Shown here piece by piece: positions 54,670 to 64,000 of a DNA stretch of 64,000 bases. Under the pieces are notes generated by a model, which was not told the DNA's origin, did no database searches, and saw only the letters and a program-made list of their open reading frames with translations. The DNA is taken from NCBI GenBank assembly GCA_030549495.1, contig JAUIRK010000052.1, positions 1 through 64,000 on the forward strand, read 5' to 3'. This DNA comes from Nectonema munidae (Eukaryota > Nematomorpha > Nectonematoida > Nectonematidae). How positions within the stretch are numbered: the stretch's first letter is position 1; each line of letters opens with the position of its first letter. The translations under genes and the position numbers were made by a program.

Positions 54670-55496
54670 CATATACCCTAAAATAACTAGACATTAAGTC
54701 TTTTTTGATTTTATATATAGTAAAAAATAAATTATCAGGGGCGCACATCCTCAAAATTATTGGGGGCGAAATTTTTTTGTTGCAATTTTCAAAATTATTG
54801 GTCTGGAAATACCACGGGAGACCAAATATTCAAGCAATCCTTTAAAATAGAGTGTATTCAGTGCATACCTAAAGTCCTAATTTTATAAGACTACTTTATA
54901 TTTTTTTTATAAAATTGGTGAATTTAAATACTATACTTCCAGCGAAAATATTTTAATTAAATTTGCATATCGAATATACACTAGTTTAAAAAATCCTAAA
55001 TTGTTAGGGGGCGGAATAGGCTTTTCATTTGAAAAATGAAGTAGTCTACCAGGCACATTACAGGAATTGATGAAAGGATATATGATTCATAGAGAAAACA
55101 AATAACTGACGGTTGGATAGTTTTATATGAGTGAATGTAGTCTAAAGGCAAAGAGTCTACTAGACACCCTGCGATGTTTATATGAAAAAATGTGATAGAT
55201 TCAGGGTATAAAATGAAGTTATAATTGTGCAAGCAAAAATAAAACAAAAAATTAAGATCGCATTATTCCATTTTACTCAGTATCATTCAAAAATAGTTTA
55301 AAAGCTAAATTGATACAAGCTACAAAAATCTACAAAAAGTAAAATAACTTTTAACATTTTGCAATGATTTGCCTTTTATAATAATTTTTAAGGAAAAAAA
55401 GTCTATCAGAAAAAAATTAGAGCTTCAACAAAAACTAAAAAATTTTAGAGCATAACTTAAGTTTTTTGAAAACTAATTTGACGTATCCCCTACAGC

Positions 55497-55645
55497 ATAC
55501 TCGATGGGTGGCATGGCAGGTTGGTTGAGATAATGGACATAGCACGGAAGCCTTTGGATTCGATTCCTCATCGATACGAATTTGTTCATAGTTTGACATA
55601 AGCGGTACATCAGTGACTGGTCAATGAAAATACATCCGATGCACC
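55497..55645 (+). repeat. tRNA-derived SINE inside copy B
   Basis: GGCAGGTTGGTTGAGATAAT and B box GGATTCGATTCC; orthologous in position to 33235-33382 within copy A. Confidence 0.75.
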
Positions 55646-55995
55646 TTACCTTTTACTCAAAATTGAAAATTTTGCTACATAATTAACATAAGAGAGAAAG
55701 GAAACAAAATAAACTAATAAAGCAATTTTCACTATTTTAAAATGGAACCGTCTGTTCTCAGAATAATTTCAAAATAATAGGAGGCATAAAGAATTAGAGT
55801 TTATTTGATATTTTCAAGTTTTTATAAGCAGCAAAAGCCAACCTTTAAGTAGCTAGACCTTATAATTAAAAAATTATTTAAATAACGGTCGACAGACATT
55901 TCGCCCCATAGACAATTTGCCCTCTGACAAATTCTCTCATAGGCTATTAGTTTCATCCATCTTTGCTTATTATATGTGTAAAATTATTAAAATTT

Positions 55996-56374
55996 TTGGT
56001 ACTTTCCTGTTATCGCCCCACCACCCCAAAATGTTATAAAACATGTATTAAAGTACACAAATGTATTAAAAAAAAACAAGTGAAAAATCTTTTAATCTGT
56101 AGGTGGATAAAATTCAACCATATCAAAAAGAATCGCATCAAACATATTACCACCATATATAATCGAAGATGAATGTAGGTGATGCATTTTTCTTCGTTGT
56201 CAAGTTTTCGAATCAATTTCTTTAAATTTTCCATTTATGGGCTTTTTTTTCTATGAAAAAGGTTTTGATTAATGATATATAGTAAGTTTAATGTAGGTTA
56301 GGTTAAAACAATACAAGAATATTTATCGTGGTAGAAGAGCGATGGGTGGTGGGGCGATAACAGGAAAGTACCAA
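55996..56374. mobile_element. 379-bp MITE with perfect 31-bp TIRs, inside copy B
   Basis: Begins TTGGTACTTTCCTGTTATCG and ends with its exact complement. Copy A has the uninterrupted sequence at about 33690-33710. The flanks are A/T runs, so the duplication length cannot be fixed. Confidence 0.8.
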
Positions 56375-57049
56375 ATTTTTTATATTTTTGTTTATTTTAT
56401 CTCTATTAAATTATTTCAAATTAATCATTTTATCTTTTAATTTTTTAGAATTGTGCATGAGACAAAATGTCTTATGAAAATAACGGGGCGAATTGTCCAT
56501 GAAACATGAAAATAATGGGGAGAAATTTCCGAGAACCAAACTAACATAAATCAAAGTATACCAGAAAAGAAAATCATTGCGTTTTTTTTTAATATTTCTG
56601 TCTACAAATAAAATTCTGACAGCTGTTATAAATAGATTAAGTACATTTTTAGCAACTGAAACATTTTGTTTCGATATTATATTTTTATTATAATAATAAT
56701 CAACAAATTTTCTTTAAAAAAATTTTATTAATTTATGTACAGTGTTACTTATAAAATTTAACAATCGAACATTATAAAAATATCTCTGATCAAATATTAA
56801 GCAAATAGAGTATTCTTGCTTTTAAACTGAATAGCTAGTCAAAATATTCATTCCCAAATAACTATTGAAAAAAATTTCTTTGAAAAAATTAAAGTTTTCA
56901 AATGTTACAAAATGTAACAAACGTAGTGATAAAGATTAAATGACCTTTCTTGAAAAAAATTCTTAGCGCGAGTCTAACAATATTTTTTGATATAAAATTG
57001 TAACGATTGAAAACTATTTTAATTTAACTCTAAATTCAAATTAGACAAG

Positions 57050-57249
57050 CAGTGGTGTAGCCAAAAAAAAAGTTGATAGAAGGGGCACAATTTAAAAACA
57101 AAAAACTTGCGCAACATTATTTATACTTTCTTGATCCTTTCATTGGAGAAATTTTCAAAAACTGATATCGCATAAGATGCATAGGGGCACCATGAGGTAC
57201 ATAGGAGTGTGGGCACGGCCTCTCATGCCCCAGCCTAGCTACGTCACTG
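57050..57249. mobile_element. ~200-bp hAT MITE (CAGTGGTGTAGCC...GCTACGTCACTG), inside copy B
   Basis: Both ends are present, flanked by TAGACAAG and GAGAGAAG, a plausible worn 8-bp duplication. Copy A carries the same insertion with the left end deleted. Confidence 0.65.
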
Positions 57250-57729
57250 GAGAGAAGAGAGCTGAATGAGATTAGGAGAGCTTAACAAGAGAAGAGGGCT
57301 TGAATGAGAGCTTGAGTGAATGATTGAGTTTTAGCAGAGAAAGCGGAAGAGAAAAACAGAAGAGAGAGAAAGAGAATCACTGTGACAGAAGATGAGAAAA
57401 TCTAGTGGATCATCAACATGTGTTTACTCAAAAATACTACAAAGAGGAGACACTGTGATAAACATTGCTTACTTATTGTGTGCAGAAGCAATGGATTATT
57501 ATTATTATATAGATCTCACGCATCGTCTGTAAAATATGTTCGATAGGAATTTCAGAGCAGCTTGGCATGATGTTTGGTTGATTCGAAAGTCTACATTCCT
57601 TCTTTTATTCTCTCTTATCTTACATTATCATATCATACATGTTTTATAAACAAGCAGCAACTCTTACTTATAGAAAATTATTGGGTGGAGGGGGGGGGGC
57701 GGTCGCCCCCGGATGTGCGCCCCTGATTA

Positions 57730-58390
57730 TTATCATATACTTTATTTATATTGTCTGCTTTAATTTATTTTTAATGATAATCTAATTTGTTAATTCGTTA
57801 TTTTAAAATAATAAAGGTTTTTCTAATGATAACACTATGTAACAAAAATTAAAAAAATTTGTTTGAGTCAATTTTTTGTTTGTTTATTTTTTGTTAGGTC
57901 ATGAGCATGGAAAAAAATTATATCAGATTTTTGACTAATCGTTATTTTAAAAATGTCAGCGATATTTCTTGAAGTAACTACCGAAACTATAAATTACACT
58001 TGAAACATCTATCAATACGCTTTCCAGAAGTCAGACATTTCATTATCGTCATGTTAATAAAAACTCACATCATGAAGTTTATTTTTATCACAAGTAGATT
58101 ATTCAAACATGATTGATACGATTTATTCAATTAGATGATTGATTTATTTACTTACTTTATTTCCGCTCTTTTTCTCAACTTTATCTTGTTATATTTATTT
58201 TTTTAACTATTCTTTTTTTATAGATATTTATAATCAATTTTTGGTTGTCTGTCTTTTATTAGGTCGTCAGAATGAAGAAAAAGCATATCTTCCATGCGCT
58301 AATCCTTAAATGGCATCCATTTTTTGAAAAATAACAAAAAATTGTATATTTAAAATTGCAGAAAAATGTCTGAACATTACTAAAACTATA
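57730..58390. other. AT-rich spacer, nothing recognised
   Basis: No supported gene. Confidence 0.4.
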
Positions 58391-59870
58391 GAACAACGTT
58401 GAAACGGTGAAGAGGCTGGGTTTCTGGGACCAAACCCAAGACGTAGTCGCCCATCATACACTTATTTTACTGGCCCTGATAGCGCTTCCAAAATTCCATC
58501 ACATCTTGGTGGAAGCGCTCACCATGCTCTTCGGAGTAGCCTCCGATATATGTGTAATTTCAGGGACATTCTTCAGTCGATCTCCTTGTAGCACTTGAGA
58601 AGATTGTCGACCAGTTCACGGTAGTTTTCTTCCTTGCTGTTACCCAATAAGCTCTGGACAACAGCAATGAAGCTGCGCCAGGCACGTTTCTCCGGTGCCA
58701 ACAACTTTCCGGGGAACTCAGGGTCCTGCATTAGCTTTTCAATTTGAGGCTCAACAAACACCCCTGCCTTTATTTTGGCCTCCGACAACTTCGGAAATAC
58801 CGCTTCCAAATGCTTGAAAGCAGCGGACCCATGATCTAGTGCCTTCACAAATTGCTTTATGAGCCCTAGCTTGATATGGAGGGGTGGCATCAAGATCCTC
58901 TCCTGCTCAACCAGCGGTTGCCACTTGACGTTCTATTCGCCAATGACAAAGCCTGTTTTTAATAGCCAATCCTTCGTTTCAAGGAAACATGGATGTTTTG
59001 TGAAGCCGATTGGAAACCTGTCAAAAAGCCAATCATCCTAAAGTCTCCAATCACTTCCCAATCTTGCTCTTCGTACTTCACCAGGCCGAGTAGGTGCTTC
59101 ACATTCTCATAGCCTTCCTTTAGGTGAACAGAGTGGGCGATAAGAATGCTTGGGTACTTGCTACCATTGTGCAACAGCACCGCCTTCAAGCTTCTATTTG
59201 AGCTGTCCACGAACAGTCGCCATTTGCAGGGATCATACGCGAATTCAATTTCTTCAAACAAGCCATTGATGTTGTGACAATAATACACTTTCTCATCCAG
59301 TGTGAAATACTGAAAGAATGTCATAACGTTGTCTCTGTTTTGGTCGAACAAGTTCCACTGTTTGAACCTGGATGTCAGTAATTCGGGTTTTTATTTGGTG
59401 AGTCCTAGATCTTTGATAAGATCTTTGGGCTCCGCTTGGTTAGGGAAAAGCGAAATAGCCAGGTTATCATCTGCAACAAAGGCATCGTTGTGGGCATCTG
59501 TTTCGCTGCTGGAACTTGTACGAGCATCTTTCGTGATCACCGGAGGAGAGTTGGGAGCTGGAAGCTCCTCAAAATGCACCACAGGACGAAGAGATGATGA
59601 AAGATCGGGGTAGTCGAACATATCCGTCTTCTTACCCCTGCGCGGACACGTGACTACCACCATACAAAGGTAGCAGTTGTTTGTGTGATCTGTTGGTTCC
59701 CGCCAGAATCTTAGCACGCCAAACTTCAGTTTTCGTCACTTCCCTCTGTACCACGACTCCAGAGTTGACCGACAGCTTTCCCAAACGATGTGCGGCGCCC
59801 AACTCTTGTCCTGGTCCCCTACTTGAACTCTTCAGAATATCTGCGAGAGACGAACAGTCGTATCCTAGAT
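58390..59870 (-). pseudogene. Broken copy of a repeated arthropod gene of unknown function
   Basis: Minus strand, in order: WAPHIVWESCRSTLESWYRG (then an in-frame TGA), RFWREPTDHTNNCYLCMV, DYPDLSSSLRPVVHFEELPA, FDQNRDNVMTFFQYFTLDEK, CHNINGLFEEI, DPCKWRLFVDSSNRSLKAVL, LLHNGSKYPSI, IGDFRMIGFL. Then a frameshift, GFTKHPCFL, MPPLHIKLGLIKQFVKALDH, EKRAWRSFIAVVQSLLGNSK, then YSEEHGERFHQDVMEFWKRY. I recall this layout from large families of uncharacterised proteins in aphids, spiders and other arthropods; no domain name or reaction is known to me. At least one TGA in place of a probable CGA, one frameshift and a TAA near the end show it is dead. It is clearly richer in G/C than its flanks. No terminal repeats were found. 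Confidence 0.7.
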
Positions 59871-59879
59871 ATTATTGTT

Positions 59880-60228
59880 TGTTATTTCATTTTTTCTTTT
59901 TTATATCTTATTTATATTTTCAATTAACTTTTTTTATCTCTTCTTTTCAGGAAACAATTCTTCATTTTGCGTCAATTAAGATTTTAGGCTTTTTGATACT
60001 TGTGCTCTTTCAAGTCTCAATTGATGACTAAAAAGTGAGCTATATTATTTGCATATAATGAATTCCTTTAAATTTTTAGCTCTTGAAATTAGGTGATTTA
60101 TCGCAAACTTTTTATGATTTTATTAATTCGCCTCTTCTCAAAAAAGTTAGCACACTTTTTCTTTTTTAGAAATTGATTTGCTAAATACTAATCACAACCC
60201 AGTGTGAAAAAGATAGCATTCAAAGTTA
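59880..60228. promoter_or_regulatory. Upstream region of DDI1
   Basis: AT-rich, with an acceptor-like TCTTCTTTTCAG ending at 59950 that might end a 5' UTR intron. No TATA-type element is assigned. Confidence 0.3.
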
Positions 60229-61350
60229 ATGAGGATTGTAGTAAGTTATACAGAAGCTGATTCAATTTATACGATAGAAACAGACGAAGATACTGAGGTT
60301 GAAAATTTCAAAGTTTTGTGCCAATTGGAGACGGGGGTGTCAGCGAAAAACATCCTCTTGTACCACAACGGAAATGTGCTGCACGATATGAAGATAAGTC
60401 TAAAGGCGCTTGGCATCACAGACAACGACATGCTCGTAATGTTCAACTCGAAAGATGAGGAGTCATCTTCAAGAAGCGAAAGATTCAGCTCCGAGTCGGA
60501 AGTGCTGCAGCATTTGACAAGTTTGCGGCGTGAAGTCCTGTCAAACAGCGATAAAGCAAAGGTACTTCAATCCATGGATTCCTCGTTCGTCTCCCTTCTG
60601 CGAAGCGGGAATGAAGAAGCCTTGCAAAGCTACGCCAAGCAACTCTACATACAGAGCCAGGGCACTTTAGATGCGCAAGGCCAGAACCTCATCGAAACAC
60701 TTATCAACAAAGAAAATGTGCAGCACAACCTCAACTCTGCGATCGAGCACACCCCTGAGGCTTTTGCCAGCGTGAGCATGCTCTTCATTCAAGCCAAGCT
60801 GAATGACGTCAGCGTTAAGGTCTTTGTGGACACGGGTGCCCAAGCGTCCATCATTTCATTGGAGTTCGCTCGAAAGTGCAACCTGCATCACCTCATCGAT
60901 AAGCGCTATACGGGCGTGGCTTTGGGTGTGGGATCGCAAAAAATTTGCGGTAGAATTCATATGACCTCCATCCAAATCCATTCCTTCTTCTTTCCCATTT
61001 CTTTAAATGTTCTTGAAAGTCAGCCATTTGATATTCTACTGGGGTTGGATCAGCTTAAAAAGCATCACTGCGTCATAAATCTCAAAGAAAACATGCTCAC
61101 ATTTGGCTCGTCCGAAGCACAAGCGGCATTCCTCCATGAAAGTGAAATCCCCTCTCACCAACTAATGGCAATGGATGCGAAAACCACGGCCTCCACATCC
61201 ACTAAAAAGTCGGAAAAAGAGGTCCGAATTCAAGAGCTATGCGATCTTGGCTTCAGTACTGCACAAGTCTTGGATGAGATCAACAAGTTCAATGGCGACC
61301 TGAACAAAGCCACCGGCTCACTCATTGCAAAGTCTTTCAAGCCTTTTTAA
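60229..61350 (+). CDS. DDI1: DDI1 homolog, ubiquitin-like/retroviral-like aspartyl protease/UBA protein
   Basis: Proteasome shuttle and ubiquitin-dependent endoprotease; metazoan DDI proteins process the NRF1-type stress factor (family knowledge). 373 residues, one exon. The ubiquitin-like domain spans residues 1-72 (MRIVVSYTEADSIYTIETDE...LVMF). A helical domain lies at about 95-180, containing REVLSNSDKAKVLQSMDSSF. The retropepsin-like domain spans about 185-295, with catalytic D201 in VFVDTGAQASII and the flap-to-core segment DILLGLDQLKKHHCVIN. A C-terminal UBA spans about 331-369 (VRIQELCDLGFSTAQVLDEI). All parts expected of DDI1 are present and intact. The first ATG gives the canonical ubiquitin-like start. 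It is a cellular gene, not a provirus; no LTRs flank it. Confidence 0.97.
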   Translation: MRIVVSYTEADSIYTIETDEDTEVENFKVLCQLETGVSAKNILLYHNGNVLHDMKISLKALGITDNDMLVMFNSKDEESSSRSERFSSESEVLQHLTSLRREVLSNSDKAKVLQSMDSSFVSLLRSGNEEALQSYAKQLYIQSQGTLDAQGQNLIETLINKENVQHNLNSAIEHTPEAFASVSMLFIQAKLNDVSVKVFVDTGAQASIISLEFARKCNLHHLIDKRYTGVALGVGSQKICGRIHMTSIQIHSFFFPISLNVLESQPFDILLGLDQLKKHHCVINLKENMLTFGSSEAQAAFLHESEIPSHQLMAMDAKTTASTSTKKSEKEVRIQELCDLGFSTAQVLDEINKFNGDLNKATGSLIAKSFKPF

Positions 61351-61404
61351 ACATTTTCAGCCTTTATCATCCTTATTATCGCATCATGAAGCTCATTTTT
61401 ATAC

Positions 61405-61436
61405 CGCTCCACACACACATACACACACACACACAT
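61405..61436. repeat. (CA)n microsatellite
   Basis: CACACACATACACACACACA just downstream of DDI1. Confidence 0.95.
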
Positions 61437-61439
61437 TTT

Positions 61440-62260
61440 TTCACATGTTTTTTTATTTTGCACATATTTAAAATTTTTTAATTTTTCTTTTCATTTATTA
61501 TGTTTGATTCAATGTCAAACTTTTTTATTAAGAATTTTTTAGTTAAACTTGGATTTAGATGAACCTCTTTTTAACCTTATTTTTGTTAAAATGATATTAA
61601 ATTCTGATTTTTCTAAATTTTTGTTGTTATATATTACTTTTCCACATACTTGGCTTGGTTTAGAGGAAGATGAGTTGCTGTGATAGGAGTTAAAGAAATT
61701 TTTTTAGTTCGAAACAATGTTTTAAGAGAGTGGCCAGGAAAAAATTCCGATACAAATGAGTGTTCACCTTTTCAGACTTTTAAAAGAACGAAATTCCGTA
61801 TAGTATGTTTTATCCTTGGTTATATAAAAGGAAAGAATAAGTACCAAAATGTCACTTTTTTGTGTTTAATTATGTTAAATCAGGAGAAAAAAATTATATG
61901 CAACCTTCGCCTGTAGTTTCATTGCTTAAAGTATTGCCAACTTGAGGCCACTGTTTTTTGTTCTTTTTGTGACATATTTGGTCTGTTAAACAAAGAAGTA
62001 TTAGATTTGTTTGTGTTGCATGTTTCATATGTTTTGTGGCTCATCAATTATGGAAGTTTCATCTTGAAGTTGTTGAAACTCGAAAAGTTCTTTTTTCTTG
62101 AAAATACAGAGAAACTTTCTCAAAAATTTTGCTATGACATAAGATTCTATGAAGTAGATGAAATCAAAGGCCAATAATAATTGGAGCATAAAGATAGATT
62201 ATACATAGATCTCATATACCAAAATTATTCATTCTATAAATATTTTTAATGTTGCATATA
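61440..62260. other. Intergenic; one unsupported frame
   Basis: A + frame at 61680-61916 (78 codons) has no recognisable motif. Otherwise AT-rich. Confidence 0.35.
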
Positions 62261-62264
62261 TATT

Positions 62265-62800
62265 TCAACTATGCTGAATTCAGTGGTGATGTCTATTTTG
62301 TTTAATCAAAATCAATGAAACTTGTCAAAAGAATGATTTATATTTAACAGCTCATCTCAAAAAGAACTTTTTACTTAAATAATTATAAACTTTTTTATAC
62401 ACAAATATACCCATTTTTCAAGTATGCAGAATTCAGTGGTGTTATATACATATTTTATCAAAATCAATCAAACCTGTCAAAAAATTGATTTATCTCAAAA
62501 AGAAACATTTTATCCAAATAATTATATAAAGTTTTTTACACATATATACCCATTTTAAAGTACCCTGTGTTTACTTGTGATATTCATTTTTATGAAAATC
62601 AGTAAAACCTAACAAAAAATAATTTAAATATGACAGCCCATGCAAAATTATAATTTTATTCTTATAAAAAGCTTTTTTATACATATATACCCATTTTCAA
62701 ATATGTGGAATTTAATGGTGATGTTCATTTTTTTATGAAATCAATTAAACGTGTCAAAAAAATCGATTAAACCTATCAATCAATGTAAAATATATAAACT
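62265..62800. repeat. ~145-bp tandem repeat, about 4 diverged copies
   Basis: Landmarks: GCTGAATTCAGTGGTGATG (62274), GCAGAATTCAGTGGTG (62426), TGTGTTTACTTGTGATATTC (62567), TGGAATTTAATGGTGATG (62706). Each copy also holds AAAATCAAT(C/G)AAAC and TATATACCCATTTT. Spacings are 138-151 bp. Confidence 0.85.
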
Positions 62801-64000
62801 TCAAAATACATTCTACTCGCAGTATTTCTCTGCAAGTAAATTAAGTCGGTAAATTAGGTATCTTGATAGGACCTCCATCGTTTTGGCTATAAATTCGTTA
62901 TCGGCTCGTAATCTCAGTCATTTCTTTTATACTTTACAGTTTTGCTATTCATTCAATTATGATCCTATCTTGGGAGCCTTTTTTCATTAGAAATTTTTCT
63001 TCAATGTGTTTTTGAAAAATTTTTCTTCTCTCAAAGCATTCCGATTAAAGAATCTTCTTGATCATCTTAGCTTTTTTTTTTATCAGTATCGTGTATTTTA
63101 TTATCAGGTGATATGAAGATAAATTCAGCCTGAATATTTGATAATCAATCCCAGTTCATAGGTTTTTTTCTGATGAATCATTCGCGATGTTCATTGTTCA
63201 ATTACAAAAAGTTGCCCACCTTTATCTAAAAGATTCTCTTTTTCACGCAAAAGCGAAAAAATGGATAAATTTAATTTAATTTCAAAAATACCTTGATATT
63301 AACTAATTTCTCACATAATGATAATTGTAATCCTCGATGATAAGCTATACATTTAAAGATTTTTCATTTGTAAAAGAAGAACTTCTTTTTCACGGTCAAT
63401 ATCATTTTTGAAGAAATATTAGATCATTACACCACTTCATAGGACCTAGTTCATTAGAACATGGTAGATATTCCATTTGGTCAAGATACATATTTTTTAA
63501 TTATTGCTTTTGATCACATCTTCACTTTTCAATTAGTTTTCAGGTTGCTTCCTTCTCTCATACTAATCTTCAAAAGATTTTATAATACGTTTTATTTTTT
63601 TGAAGTAAATATTTCATACTCAGCATGATTAAAGAAAGTATTATAAGCCAAAATATACAAACAAAAATTCTATTTTTACTCTATAATTAATATATTACTT
63701 TTATGAAAAGATTTTACAGAACTGATTATCAGGCATTCATAACTAATTCAATTCCCACTTCTTCAGATATTTTTTAGCCGTATTAGCCAAAATGGAGTAC
63801 AGAAATAAAATAATCATAGTCGATTTGGTATAAAAACAGACATTTTATTTTTTTAAAAATAATTTTGAAGAGAGTATCTAGAAGTAAGTCGCAAATCTGA
63901 TTGAAGCTTTCAGATATTTTAAAACCATAAATGCCAAACCTGAGTCCAAAAATGAAACCTGCATCTTCCATTTGGCTTAAAAACAGATATTTTATTTAAA
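62801..64000. other. AT-rich sequence to the window edge, nothing recognised
   Basis: TATTAGCCAAAATGGAGTAC (63782) and the phrase TTGGTATAAAAACAGACATT / TTGGCTTAAAAACAGATATT (63834 and 63971) hint at a short repeat of ~138 bp running off the end. No gene supported. Confidence 0.35.

Larger units (their letters stand above)
54736..57725. mobile_element. 3-kb non-coding hAT-like element (copy B)
   Basis: Inverted ends CAGGGGCGCACATCC / GGATGTGCGCCCCTG, a closer pair than in copy A. It is collinear with copy A (31979-35078) over its length, including the SINE. It lacks the 489-bp MITE of A and carries its own 379-bp MITE. The flanks share only ATTAT, so its target duplication is worn. No transposase frame. 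Confidence 0.85.

Noticed and set aside
60806-61110. Retroviral protease suggesting an endogenous retrovirus
   Set aside because: The retropepsin-like fold is flanked by ubiquitin-like and UBA domains in one frame, which is the cellular gene DDI1.
61680-61916. 78-codon frame downstream of DDI1
   Set aside because: No recognisable motif, no splice context, and composition like the surrounding non-coding DNA.

Overview
This window is AT-rich eukaryotic DNA, most likely from an arthropod. A crustacean such as a copepod would fit the base composition, the mix of 50-80 bp and multi-kb introns, and a repeat gene family best known to me from arthropods, but the species assignment is inference. Bacterial features (operons, ribosome-binding sites, CRISPR) are absent. 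Four host genes are supported. PPIL3 (spliceosomal cyclophilin) lies on + in four coding exons at 14401-17652, with the ATG exon not found. An Iwr1/SLC7A6OS-like RNA polymerase II import factor lies on - as a single exon (22693-23319). A POLR3G/POLR3GL-like RPC7 subunit of RNA polymerase III lies on + in five exons spread over 31095-46411, and all splice phases match. DDI1, the ubiquitin-shuttling retroviral-like aspartyl protease, lies on + as a single exon (60229-61350).

Most of the rest is transposable-element DNA of many classes and ages. By region: 1-1.9 kb is a 31-bp minisatellite with higher-order structure. 2.2-5.2 kb holds an RNase H-bearing LINE fused in order with a tRNA-headed SINE head. 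5.2-14 kb is AT-rich with remnants of piggyBac-like, hAT and Tc1-like elements plus TTAA-flanked MITEs. 14.4-17.7 kb is PPIL3 with a decayed hAT and a SINE in its first visible intron. 19.0-21.0 kb is a complete pogo/Tigger element whose intact ORF appears to lack the first catalytic Asp. 22-25 kb holds the Iwr1 gene, a piggyBac-like remnant and a Harbinger-type MITE. 27.3-30.7 kb holds a second RNase H LINE, the C-terminus of another LINE and a tRNA-derived SINE.

31-46.4 kb is the RPC7 gene. Its 621 bp of coding sequence are inflated to over 15 kb. Intron 2 is mostly a 3.1-kb non-coding hAT-like element with a perfect 8-bp target duplication. Intron 4 carries a three-level nest: an intact hAT (39480-41874, 8-bp duplication) inside a LINE (39007-43073, 16-bp duplication) inside a CR1-type LINE. 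47-52.5 kb holds LINE, Penelope-like (with a degenerate hammerhead motif) and pogo-like remnants. 53.1-54.7 kb is another decayed hAT. 54.7-57.7 kb is a second copy of the 3-kb hAT-like element; comparing the two copies exposes independent later insertions in each. 58.4-59.9 kb is a GC-rich broken copy of a repeated arthropod gene of unknown function. DDI1 and a ~145-bp tandem satellite close the window.

I see no single convincing new molecular system. The strongest leads are the nested and paired transposons with exact target duplications, the intact hAT, the pogo ORF that kept its frame while losing a catalytic residue, the shared LINE/SINE tail, and the unclassified repeat gene at 58.4-59.9 kb.
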